Shown here piece by piece: positions 19,520-26,494 of a stretch of 42,468 nt of DNA (position 1 is its first letter; each line of letters starts with the position of its first letter). Under the pieces are notes generated by a model. That model did not search any database and was not told the DNA's origin. It was given only the letters and a program-made list of their open reading frames with translations. The stretch is from Acidimicrobiales bacterium. Lineage in GTDB: Bacteria; Actinomycetota; Acidimicrobiia; Acidimicrobiales; Iamiaceae. Both the position numbers and the translations under genes were made by a program. The DNA is taken from assembly GCA_030447445.1 (NCBI GenBank), contig JAUJOW010000010.1:59909-102376 (forward strand), written 5' to 3'.

Positions 19520-19543
19520 CCGGCGGGTTCCTGCCCGGAACGG
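19488..19543. repeat. Dispersed palindromic element, copy 1
   Basis: Shares the core GTTCTGGGGCAG, CCCTGTAGCC and TCCTGCCC with the copy at 31582-31636. The arms CCGTTC/GAACGG and GGGCAG/CTGCCC pair around a small internal mismatch. The left half is inside ribH and supplies its last codons and stop. It looks like a REP-type element. Confidence 0.7.
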
Positions 19544-19577
19544 TCGATCCCGTTTGGGTGGCCGGTCGGGCCTGCCG

Positions 19578-19583
19578 TACCGT
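19578..19583 (+). promoter_or_regulatory. -10 box of leaderless promoter for hisG
   Basis: TACCGT, then 6 bases, then the hisG GTG at 19590. There is no ribosome-binding site. Confidence 0.55.
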
Positions 19584-19589
19584 CGGACG

Positions 19590-20465
19590 GTGCTCAGACT
19601 GGTGCTGCCGAAGGGATCGCTCGAGAAGGCCACCCTCGAGCTGTTCGAGGCCGCCGACCTCCAGGTCACCCGCAGCTCGGCGGTCGACTACCGGGCCAGC
19701 GTCGAGGACCCCCGGATCGACGATGTCCGCATCCTGCGCCCCCAGGAGATCCCCAGGTACGTGGCCGAGGGGCTGTTCGACTTGGGCATCACCGGCCGGG
19801 ACTGGATCGAGGAGACCGCCAGCGAGGTCACCACGCTCGGCCAGCTGCGCTACTCCAAGGCCAGCGCCCGCCCCGTCCGGGTGGTGGTGGCCGTGGCCGG
19901 CGACTCGCCGGTGCAGCGGGTGGAGGACCTGCCCGACGGCGTGCGGGTGTCGACCGAGTACCCCGAGGTGACCCGGCGGTTCTTCGAGAAGCGGGGCATC
20001 GACGCCGACATCCGCCTCTCCTACGGTGCCACCGAGGCCAAGGTCCCCGACATCGTCGACTGCATCGTGGAGATCACCGAGACCGGCCGGGCGCTACGGG
20101 CCGCCGGCCTGCGGGAGATCGACGTGATCCTCGAGTCCTACACCGAGCTCGTCGCCAACCCCACCAGCCACGCCGACCCGGCCAAGGCCCACGCCATGGG
20201 CCAGATCCACACGCTGCTGCGAGGGGCGATGGAGGCTCGCACCAAGGTGCTGGTGAAGCTGAACGTGGGCGGGGCCGACCTCGATGCCGTCATCGGGCTG
20301 CTTCCGGCCATGAAGGCCCCGACGGTGTCCGAGCTGTTCGGTGGGGACGGCTACGCCGTGGAGACGGTCGTACCCAAAGCCGAGATCAACATCCTCATCC
20401 CGGCGCTGTCCGACCACGGTGCCACCGACATCATCGAGGTGCCGCTGTCCAAGATCGTCCATTGA
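19590..20465 (+). CDS. hisG: ATP phosphoribosyltransferase, long form
   Basis: First enzyme of histidine synthesis, joining ATP and PRPP. The 291 residues begin LRLVLPKGSLEKATLELFEA and include ITGRDWIEE and the PRPP loop region IVDCIVEITETGRALRAAGL. The C-terminal 75 residues (KVLVKLNVGGADLDAVIGLL) form the ACT-like regulatory domain, so it is the long form, inhibited by histidine and independent of HisZ. The GTG at 19590 is fixed by the conserved start and a -10 box 6 bases upstream. No other his gene is in the window. Confidence 0.95.
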   Translation: MLRLVLPKGSLEKATLELFEAADLQVTRSSAVDYRASVEDPRIDDVRILRPQEIPRYVAEGLFDLGITGRDWIEETASEVTTLGQLRYSKASARPVRVVVAVAGDSPVQRVEDLPDGVRVSTEYPEVTRRFFEKRGIDADIRLSYGATEAKVPDIVDCIVEITETGRALRAAGLREIDVILESYTELVANPTSHADPAKAHAMGQIHTLLRGAMEARTKVLVKLNVGGADLDAVIGLLPAMKAPTVSELFGGDGYAVETVVPKAEINILIPALSDHGATDIIEVPLSKIVH

Positions 20466-20680
20466 CTTCGGGCGTCTTCGCTGTGCACAGGGGCACGGTG
20501 GCCACCTTCGACGACCATGGCGGCTACGGCACGGTCGCCGCCGATGACGGGCAGTGGCCGTTCCACTGCACCGCCATCGCCGACGGGAGCCGCACCATCG
20601 CCCCGGGGACAGCGGTCACCTTCACGGTCGTCCCCGGTCGCCTGGGCCGCTGGGAGGCGGTCGACCTTCGCCTCACCTGA
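20462..20680 (+). CDS. Small cold-shock-domain-like protein with degenerate RNA-binding motifs
   Basis: From a TTG overlapping the hisG stop (TTGA) the frame encodes 72 residues; a GTG at 20483 is an alternative start. HRGTVATFDDHGGYGTVAAD and PFHCTAIADGSRTI align with the cold-shock fold, and it ends with VPGRLGRWEAVDLRL. The RNP1 motif, normally KGFGFI, reads GGYGTV, and RNP2, normally VFVHFSAI, reads WPFHCTAI, so the aromatic nucleic-acid-binding face is mostly lost. It is coupled to hisG. RNA or DNA binding is possible but not shown. Confidence 0.7.
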   Translation: MTSGVFAVHRGTVATFDDHGGYGTVAADDGQWPFHCTAIADGSRTIAPGTAVTFTVVPGRLGRWEAVDLRLT

Positions 20681-20701
20681 CGGTGAGCCGGGGGCGTCAG
20701 G
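20676..20701. terminator. Inverted repeat over convergent stops of the cold-shock-like gene and galE
   Basis: CCTGACG (20676-20682) pairs with CGTCAGG (20695-20701) across a 12-base loop. The two arms contain the two stop codons. An alternative CTCACC/GGTGAG stem overlaps the left arm. It is probably a bidirectional terminator, without a T tract. Confidence 0.4.
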
Positions 20702-21683
20702 CCTCGGCGTAGCCGTCGGGGTGGGTGGAGTGCCAGCGCCAGGCCGTGCCCACGATGTCGGACAGCTCGCGCTGGGGCTTCCAGCCGAGCACCTCGGCGG
20801 CCCGGCGGTTGTCGCCGTAGACGGCGACCGGGTCCCCGGGCCGGCGGTCGGCCTCCTCGGTGGGCACGTCGGCCCCTGTGATGGCGCTCGTGGCGTCGAT
20901 CACCTCCCGGACCGACGACCCGGTGCCCGTCCCCAGGTTGAGCGCCGTGGTGCCGCCCCCCTCCTCGAGGTGGGACAGGGCCCGGACGTGGGCGTCGGCC
21001 AGGTCCTCGACGTGCACGTAGTCCCGGATGGCGGTGCCGTCGGCGGTCGGGTAGTCGGTGCCGAAGATCGACACCTTGGGGATGCGGCCGAGGGCGGCCT
21101 TCATCACGATGGGCACCAGGTTGAGCGTCATCGTCCAGTCCTCGCCGATGCGGGCGTCGGCCGAGGCCCCGGCGGCGTTGAAGTAGCGCAGGCTCACCGA
21201 TCGCACCCCGTGGCAGGCGTCGTACCAGGCCAGTAGCTGCTCGACGATGCGCTTGGACTCGCCGTAGGGGCTCTCGGGGCCGAGGGGGTGGGACTCGTCG
21301 ACGGGGAGCTGCGACGGTGTGCCGTAGACGGCACACGTCGACGAGAACACGACCCGGTCCACGCCGGCGGCGTGCAGGGCCTCGAGCAGGACGTTGGTGC
21401 CCGAGACGTTGTTGGTGAAGTAGCGGCCGGGCTGCTCCATGGACTCGCCGGCGGCCTTGTAGGCGGCGAAGTGCACGACTGCGTCGACGCCGTGGTCGGC
21501 CACCACCCGGGTGACCAGGCCGGCGTCGGCGATGTCGCCCACCACGAGGGCAGCGTCGAGGACCGCGGCCCGGTGGCCGTACTCGAGGCTGTCGAGCACC
21601 ACCACGTCGCGGCCCTGCTCCCGGAGCAACCGGACGGTGTGCGACCCGATGTAGCCGGCCCCGCCGGTGACCAGGACGGTCAC
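20697..21683 (-). CDS. galE: UDP-glucose 4-epimerase
   Basis: Interconverts UDP-glucose and UDP-galactose for sugar use and envelope glycans. The 328 residues have NAD-binding GGAGYIGSH at 7-15, SSTCAVYG at 114-121 and the catalytic pair Tyr140 and Lys144 in YGESK. RYFNAAGA and RDYVHVEDLADAHV are typical of GalE. The GTG start has GGGGAG six bases upstream. It follows the DUF1844 gene on the same strand after 37 bases, so they may be co-transcribed. Confidence 0.93.
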   Translation of the reverse strand: MTVLVTGGAGYIGSHTVRLLREQGRDVVVLDSLEYGHRAAVLDAALVVGDIADAGLVTRVVADHGVDAVVHFAAYKAAGESMEQPGRYFTNNVSGTNVLLEALHAAGVDRVVFSSTCAVYGTPSQLPVDESHPLGPESPYGESKRIVEQLLAWYDACHGVRSVSLRYFNAAGASADARIGEDWTMTLNLVPIVMKAALGRIPKVSIFGTDYPTADGTAIRDYVHVEDLADAHVRALSHLEEGGGTTALNLGTGTGSSVREVIDATSAITGADVPTEEADRRPGDPVAVYGDNRRAAEVLGWKPQRELSDIVGTAWRWHSTHPDGYAEA

Positions 21684-21720
21684 CGGTGCTCCCCTCGGTC
21701 GGCGCCGCTGACGAGGACGG

Positions 21721-22176
21721 TCACGCCTTGTCAGCCGGCTCGCCCCCGCCGGCGGCGGCGTCGCGAGACAGCTGCACGAAGGCGAGGCGGACCTGGTTGA
21801 GGGCCTCCTGGATGGTGGGCTCGTCCTCGCCCAGGCGGCCCTCGAGGGTGCGGACCAGGGCCCCGAAGCCGTCGATGGCCACCTTGGCCTCGGCCAGGTT
21901 GGGGGGCTGCTGGCTCAGGTGGATGGCGGCCAGCTCGTACAGCCCCATGGCGTGGTTGGCCACCACGACCGCAGCCGGAGCCTCGGCCAACTGGCGACGA
22001 GCCTCGGCCATCTCACCGACCATGGCCTCGGCCCGGGCCCGTTCCTCGGGGGAGAGGCCGGCCAGCGGGTCCTCGACGGGCTCGCCCGTCGGGTCGGCCG
22101 ACGCGGGGCCCGACGGCTCATCCGCGGCGGGCTCACGATCGACCGGGTGCTCTCCACCAGGGGTCCACAGGCTCAT
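21721..22176 (-). CDS. DUF1844-family protein
   Basis: A 151-residue protein of unknown function. The N-terminal 45 residues are acidic and proline-rich. The rest is helical, with AEAPAAVVVANHAMGLYELAAIHL, then LAEAKVAIDGFGALVRTLEGRL and IQEALNQVRLAFVQLSRD, the DUF1844 signature. The family is commonly found beside infC in actinobacteria, as here, divergent from it. An AGGA ribosome-binding site lies 6 bases before the ATG. A TAGGGT box on the minus strand at 22219-22224 overlaps the opposing infC -10 box. Confidence 0.8.
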   Translation of the reverse strand: MSLWTPGGEHPVDREPAADEPSGPASADPTGEPVEDPLAGLSPEERARAEAMVGEMAEARRQLAEAPAAVVVANHAMGLYELAAIHLSQQPPNLAEAKVAIDGFGALVRTLEGRLGEDEPTIQEALNQVRLAFVQLSRDAAAGGGEPADKA

Positions 22177-22217
22177 CGGTGGTCCTCGCTGGTTGTCGAC
22201 GGCGACATCATGGCTGG

Positions 22218-22224
22218 TACCCTA
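22218..22224. promoter_or_regulatory. Overlapping divergent -10 boxes for infC and DUF1844
   Basis: The seven bases TACCCTA read TACCCT on the plus strand and TAGGGT on the minus strand, both TANNNT. The plus-strand box would start the infC leader near 22230. The minus-strand box would start the DUF1844 mRNA about 36 bases before its ATG. A possible plus-strand -35 box, TTGTCG, lies at 22193-22198 with a long 19-base spacer. Confidence 0.5.
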
Positions 22225-22315
22225 CGCCCACAACCGAATACGGGAAGCGGGGCCTCCGGGTTCCCACCCGGCCACCGTCGCCAGGCAAGCCGGGGCGAGT
22301 GCGCCGGGTCGATCG

Positions 22316-22426
22316 ATGCACAGCGGCCAGACCGCAGCGGACGTCGGCTCCCCGGCGTCCGCTTCTTCGTTCTCGGCGACGTGGACGCGATCCCTGGAAC
22401 CCACCGCAACGGAGGACACCGCTTGA
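22316..22426 (+). CDS. Possible upstream reading frame in the infC leader
   Basis: ATG 22316 to TGA 22424-22426 encodes 36 residues starting MHSGQTAADVGSPAS. About four fifths of its codons end in G or C, far more than the infC-frame codons over the same bases. It spans the terminator-like hairpin at 22336-22363 and stops 16 bases before infC. It has no strong ribosome-binding site, so translation is uncertain. A role in controlling the operon is inferred. Confidence 0.35.
   Translation: MHSGQTAADVGSPASASSFSATWTRSLEPTATEDTA
22336..22374 (+). terminator. Terminator-like hairpin in the infC leader (attenuator candidate)
   Basis: AGCGGACGTCGG pairs with CCGGCGTCCGCT (12 pairs, one G-U) around a CTCC loop. 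The next bases, TCTTCGTTCTC, are unusually T-rich for this genome. It lies about 80 bases before infC within the leader, so it could cause premature termination. Confidence 0.55.
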
Positions 22427-22442
22427 ACAAGGACCACCGGCC

Positions 22443-23087
22443 ATAGCTGCGCCGCCAGCCACCAACGAGCCACGGATCAACGACCGCATCCGGGCCCGTG
22501 AGGTCCGACTGGTCGGAGCCGACGGCTCCCAGATCGGCATCCGGCCGTTGCCCGAGGCGCTGGCCACCGCCCGCGACCTCGATCTCGACCTCGTCGAGGT
22601 GGCCGACAAGGCCGACCCGCCGGTCTGTCGGATCATGGACTACGGCAAGTACAAGTACGAGGCAGCCCAGAAGGCCAAGGAATCCCGTCGGAAGAGCACC
22701 AACGTCTCCATCAAGGAGATGAAGTACAGACCCAAGATCGGTGCGGGCGACTTCGACACGAAGACCCGCAAGGTCGAGAAGTTCCTGGGCGAAGGCCACA
22801 AGGTGAAGGTGACGATCATGTTCCGTGGCCGGGAGATGGCCCATCCCGAGCTCGGCAAGCGGATCCTCGACCACGTGGCCGAGGTGGTGGCCCACACCGC
22901 CCGGGTGGAGGTCGTTCCCAAGCTCGACGGCCGCAACATGGTGATGGTGCTCGCCCCCGACAAGCGGGCCCAGGCCGCTCACGCCGCCGCCCAGAAGCGC
23001 GACGCAGACGAGCAGGCCGAGCTGGGCGATGGTGCCGCCGTGGCCGCCAGCGAGGCACCGCCGGGGGACACCGCCGCCGCCTCGTAG
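22443..23087 (+). CDS. infC: Translation initiation factor IF-3, apparent AUA start
   Basis: IF-3 keeps 30S subunits free and checks the start codon. The 214 residues include NEPRINDRIRAREVRLVG, KADPPVCRIMDYGKYKYEAA, KEMKYRPKIGAGDFDTKTRK and VKVTIMFRGREMAHPELG, with an alanine-rich tail. No ATG, GTG or TTG lies in frame between the domain and GTG 22299, and codons in that stretch look non-coding. ATA at 22443 follows AAGGA by 9 bases and starts AAPPATNEPRIND, the normal N-terminus. Rare starts such as AUU are known to let IF-3 regulate its own gene. infC heads the operon with rpmI and rplT. Confidence 0.93.
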   Translation: MAAPPATNEPRINDRIRAREVRLVGADGSQIGIRPLPEALATARDLDLDLVEVADKADPPVCRIMDYGKYKYEAAQKAKESRRKSTNVSIKEMKYRPKIGAGDFDTKTRKVEKFLGEGHKVKVTIMFRGREMAHPELGKRILDHVAEVVAHTARVEVVPKLDGRNMVMVLAPDKRAQAAHAAAQKRDADEQAELGDGAAVAASEAPPGDTAAAS

Positions 23088-23162
23088 ACCACCGGCTGGT
23101 CCATCTCTGGCCGCCACCGACGGCCATCCCCACTCCAGCCCGCTCCGCAGGCTGCGAAGAGC

Positions 23163-23200
23163 GACACGACGAGCCCGGACACGACGAGTAAGGACACGAC
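23163..23200 (+). repeat. 15-base tandem repeat before rpmI
   Basis: GACACGACGAG recurs at 23163 and 23178, and GACACGAC at 23193, with a period of 15 bases. The last copy adjoins the rpmI ATG and an AAGGA ribosome-binding site sits between copies 2 and 3. Confidence 0.6.
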
Positions 23201-23398
23201 ATGCCCAAGATGAAGACGCACCGCGGCGCCGCCAAGCGGTTCAAGATCACCGGCAGCGGCAAGGTGATGCGCCGCAAGGCGTTCCGCAACCACATCCTCG
23301 AGAAGAAGCCGTCCACCCGTACCCGGCGCCTCGCCGGCGAGACAGAGGTGACCGGCGGCGACCGGGACAAGGTCAACCGCCTCCTCGGGCGCCGATAA
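23201..23398 (+). CDS. rpmI: 50S ribosomal protein L35
   Basis: A basic 65-residue protein of the large ribosomal subunit. [20 protein letters not shown] and [10 protein letters not shown] are diagnostic. The ATG is preceded by AAGGA at a 7-base spacing. It is the second gene of infC-rpmI-rplT. Confidence 0.97.
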   Translation: MPKMKTHRGAAKRFKITGSGKVMRRKAFRNHILEKKPSTRTRRLAGETEVTGGDRDKVNRLLGRR

Positions 23399-23441
23399 CC
23401 GACTCCGACAAACGGGCGACCGCCAGCGAAAGGAACCACCG

Positions 23442-23822
23442 ATGGCCAGGGTCAAGCGAGCCGTCCACAGCAAGAAGCACCGCCGCGCCACGCTCGAACG
23501 GGCCAAGGGCTACTACGGCAACAAGAGCCGCTCCTACCGCGCCGCCAACGAGCAGGTCATGCACTCCCTGCAGTACGCCTACCGGGATCGCCGGGCCCGC
23601 AAGGGCGAGTTCCGGCGGCTCTGGATCCAGCGGATCAACGCCGCCTGCCGGGAGAACGGCATCAGCTACAGCCGGTTCGTCAACGGCCTCAAGCACGCCG
23701 GGGTGGAGGTCGACCGGAAGGTCCTGGCCGACCTGGCCGTGACCGACGCTCCCGCCTTCGCCGCCCTGGTGAGGTTGGCGTCGGCTGCGCCCGTCGACGA
23801 GGACGACCCCGAAGCCGCCTAG
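23442..23822 (+). CDS. rplT: 50S ribosomal protein L20
   Basis: A 126-residue ribosomal protein that binds 23S rRNA and helps early assembly. [35 protein letters not shown] and [19 protein letters not shown] are family signatures. The tail from about 112 is acidic ([10 protein letters not shown]), an addition to the usual 115-120 residues. L20 is a known autoregulator of this operon in some bacteria. AAAGGA lies 7 bases before the ATG. Confidence 0.97.
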   Translation: MARVKRAVHSKKHRRATLERAKGYYGNKSRSYRAANEQVMHSLQYAYRDRRARKGEFRRLWIQRINAACRENGISYSRFVNGLKHAGVEVDRKVLADLAVTDAPAFAALVRLASAAPVDEDDPEAA

Positions 23823-23894
23823 GGGTGCCAGGCTTGGTCCGGTGAGGACCGTTGTGAGCGCCGCACCGCCGGAGGACGGCGTGGAGCCGGCGCC

Positions 23895-24701
23895 GTGACG
23901 GCGGTGCTGTCGGCCGGCAACCCCCGCCTGAAGCGGCTCCGGCGCCTGGCTCACGACCGCCGCGCCCGCGAGGAGGAGGGCCGGTTCGTCGTCGAGGGTC
24001 CCAAGCTCCTCGACGAGGCGCTGCGGGCCGGCGTGGCGATCGACGCTGTCTTCGTCGAACAGGGAGCGACCGGACGTCTGGATGCGCTCATCGCCCGGGC
24101 CGAGGCCAGCGGCGCCGAGGTGCACGTGCTGGCCCCGACCGGCCTGCGGGGCGTGGTGACCGCCACCACCCCTCAACCGGTGGCGGCGGTGGCCTCCACG
24201 CCGGCCGCGGGCATCGACCAGGTACTCGCCGCCGACCTCGTGATCGTCCTGGTCGAAGTGGCCGACCCCGGCAACGCCGGTACGGTGCTGCGCACGGCGG
24301 AGGCGGCCGGCGCCGGTGCGGTCGTGGTGTGCGGCGGTGCCGTCGACCCGTTCGGCCCGAAGTGCGTGCGGGCATCGGCCGGGGCTGTGTTCCACGTGCC
24401 GGTGCTGTCGGGCGCCGAGCCGATCGAGGTGCTCGACCGGCTCGGTCCGGCCGGCCACCTCCGGCTGGCCACGGTGGTCGAGGGTGGCGAACCCTATGAC
24501 CTCGTGGACCTGCGGGGCCCGACGGCCGTGGTGCTCGGCAGCGAGGCTCATGGGCTGCCGGCCGGGCTCGCTGTGTTCGTCGACCGCGCCGTGACCATCC
24601 CCATCGCCGGCCGCACCCAGTCGCTCAACGTCGCCGTGGCCGGCGCGGTGCTCTGCTTCGAGGCCCTCCGGCAGCGACGGGCCGACTCCGGCGCCCGATG
24701 A
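23895..24701 (+). CDS. TrmH-family RNA 2'-O-methyltransferase
   Basis: A 268-residue SPOUT methyltransferase. The N-terminal L30-like substrate domain (NPRLKRLRRLAHDRRAREEE, GRFVVEGPKLLDEAL) precedes the knotted catalytic domain with NAGTVLRTAEAAGA, VLGSEAHGLP and SLNVAVAGAVLCFEAL. It resembles the methylases that sit between rplT and pheS in actinobacteria (TsnR/SpoU type in M. tuberculosis) and probably modifies 23S rRNA; the exact site is unknown. The GTG has GGAG 8 bases upstream. It ends in an ATGA overlap with the histidine kinase. Confidence 0.88.
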   Translation: MTAVLSAGNPRLKRLRRLAHDRRAREEEGRFVVEGPKLLDEALRAGVAIDAVFVEQGATGRLDALIARAEASGAEVHVLAPTGLRGVVTATTPQPVAAVASTPAAGIDQVLAADLVIVLVEVADPGNAGTVLRTAEAAGAGAVVVCGGAVDPFGPKCVRASAGAVFHVPVLSGAEPIEVLDRLGPAGHLRLATVVEGGEPYDLVDLRGPTAVVLGSEAHGLPAGLAVFVDRAVTIPIAGRTQSLNVAVAGAVLCFEALRQRRADSGAR

Positions 24702-25432
24702 ACCGGCCCGACGGCCCCCACGACACCGGCGAGGAGCCGGTGTCGGCCATGGACATCGTGGCCACCGTCAGCCACGAGCTCCGCAGCCCCCTCACCTCGA
24801 TCAAGGGCTACACCGCCCTCCTGCTCAACCGCTGGGACGTCCTCGACGACGACCGCAAGCAGTTCATGCTCGCCCAGGTGGCCCAGGACGCCGACCGTGT
24901 CACCCGCCTCCTCAACGAGCTCCTCGACATCAGTCGCCTGGAGACGGGGCGCCTGTCCCTGCGGCGGGCGATGGTCGACCTGCAGGCCCTCGCCGCCGAC
25001 GTGGTGGCCAAGGTCGGGCTGGCGGCCCCCGAGCTCGAGGCCACCGTGACCTTCCCGGCCGACTTCCCCGAGGTCTACGTCGACGGCGACAAGCTCACCC
25101 AGGTGCTCACCAACCTGGTGGAGAACGCCGTCAAGTACGCCGATCCCACCGGGGTGCGGATCAGCGGCGAGCTGGCCGACGGGGAGGTGGCGGTGGCGGT
25201 CAGTGACCGGGGTGAGGGCATCGCCGCCGAAGACCTGGCCCACGTCTTCGACCGCTTCTTCCACGCCGACGAGGGCCGACCGTCGGGGACCGGTCTCGGG
25301 CTGTGGATCAGCCGGGGGCTGGTGGAGGCCCACGGCGGGCAGCTCACCGCCGAGTCGCAGCCGGGGCGGGGCTCGACGTTCCGGTTCACCCTCCCGACCG
25401 GGGAGTTCGAGCGCATCCACGGGGAAGGCTGA
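24698..25432 (+). CDS. Soluble histidine kinase without sensor or membrane domain
   Basis: A 244-residue kinase made almost only of the catalytic core. HisKA contains the phospho-accepting His26 in SHELRSPLTSIKGY. The ATPase domain has LVENAVKYA (N box), DRGEGIAAEDLAHVFDRFF (G1 and F boxes) and GTGLGLWISRGLVEAHGG (G2 box). There is no transmembrane helix, PAS or HAMP domain, and only about 20 residues precede HisKA. No response regulator is nearby. It overlaps the TrmH-family gene (ATGA) and precedes pheS, so it is co-transcribed with translation genes. Its signal and partner are unknown. Confidence 0.88.
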   Translation: MNRPDGPHDTGEEPVSAMDIVATVSHELRSPLTSIKGYTALLLNRWDVLDDDRKQFMLAQVAQDADRVTRLLNELLDISRLETGRLSLRRAMVDLQALAADVVAKVGLAAPELEATVTFPADFPEVYVDGDKLTQVLTNLVENAVKYADPTGVRISGELADGEVAVAVSDRGEGIAAEDLAHVFDRFFHADEGRPSGTGLGLWISRGLVEAHGGQLTAESQPGRGSTFRFTLPTGEFERIHGEG

Positions 25433-25495
25433 GGACACCGGGCAGGGAGCGAAAGCGATTTGGCCGCCGCCGCCGGTACCCGGCAGGGTGCGCAG

Positions 25496-26494
25496 ATGAT
25501 CGAGGAGATCAGCCGCATCGAGGCCGAGGCCCTCCGGAGGGTCGACGAGGTCGCCGCCATCGACGACCTGCGGCTGCTCGAGTCCGACCTGGTGGGCAAA
25601 CGGTCGCCGCTCGCCGAGGTGAAGCGGGCCATGGGCCGTCTCGACGAGGGTCAGCGGGCGGCCGTCGGCCGCAGGCTCAACGCCGCCCAACGGGCAGTGA
25701 GCGACCGCCTGTCGGCCCGACGGGCCGAGCTGGAGGCGGTCGTCCTCCTCGGCCGCCTCGAGGCAGAGCGGCTGGATCTCACCGAGGTGCGGAGCGGGCG
25801 CGACGCCGGGCACCTGCACCTGGTCACCCAGGTCATCGAGGAGCTGGAGGACACCTTCGTCGGCCTGGGCTTCACCGTGGCCGAGGGACCCGAGGTCGAG
25901 GACGACTGGCACAACTTCACCGCCCTCAACTTCGCCGAGCACCACCCGGCCCGGGACATGCAGGACACGTTCTTCGTGGACCTCGGCAGGCCCCGCGAGG
26001 TGCTGCTGCGCACCCACACCTCGCCCGTGCAGGTGCGGGTGATGGAGAAGCGGCCGCCGCCGATCTACTCGGTCATGCCCGGTCGGGTGTACCGCAACGA
26101 GGCCACCGACGCCACCCACCTGGCCGTGTTCCACCAGCTCGAGTGCCTCGTGGTCGACCGGGGCATCACCTTCGGCCACCTGGCTGGGACCATCGACATG
26201 TTCACCAAGGCCTTCTTCGGTGAGGGCTTCTCCTCCCGCCTCCGCCCGTCGTACTTCCCGTTCACCGAGCCGTCGGCGGAGTTCGACATCCAGCGCCCCG
26301 ACGGCTCGTGGCTCGAGCTCGGCGGCTCCGGCATGGTGCACCCCAACGTGCTGGCCAACTGCGGCATCGACCCCGAGGAGTGGTCTGGCTTCGCCTTCGG
26401 CTTCGGACTCGATCGACTGGCCGCCACCCGGCACGGGGTGGGCGACCTGCGGGAGCTGATGAGCACCGACGTCCGCATCCTGAGCCAGTTCTGA
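25496..26494 (+). CDS. pheS: Phenylalanyl-tRNA synthetase alpha subunit
   Basis: Catalytic subunit that charges tRNA-Phe, working as an alpha2-beta2 tetramer. The 332 residues start with the coiled-coil arm (IEEISRIEAEALRRVDEVAA, VGKRSPLAEVKRAMG), then class II motifs: EGPEVEDDWHNFTALN, PGRVYRNEATDATHL with motif-2 Arg, and GFAFGFGLDRLAATRHGV for motif 3. ATG 25496 gives the usual N-terminus; a TTG at 25460 would add 12 poorly conserved residues. The stop shares a base with the pheT ATG. Confidence 0.95.
   Translation: MIEEISRIEAEALRRVDEVAAIDDLRLLESDLVGKRSPLAEVKRAMGRLDEGQRAAVGRRLNAAQRAVSDRLSARRAELEAVVLLGRLEAERLDLTEVRSGRDAGHLHLVTQVIEELEDTFVGLGFTVAEGPEVEDDWHNFTALNFAEHHPARDMQDTFFVDLGRPREVLLRTHTSPVQVRVMEKRPPPIYSVMPGRVYRNEATDATHLAVFHQLECLVVDRGITFGHLAGTIDMFTKAFFGEGFSSRLRPSYFPFTEPSAEFDIQRPDGSWLELGGSGMVHPNVLANCGIDPEEWSGFAFGFGLDRLAATRHGVGDLRELMSTDVRILSQF

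Noticed and set aside
22179..22442. In-frame GTG starts for infC at 22179 or 22299
   Set aside because: The added residues are arginine/proline-rich with poor codon bias, and the first would overlap the divergent gene's leader; ATA 22443 fits the family N-terminus.
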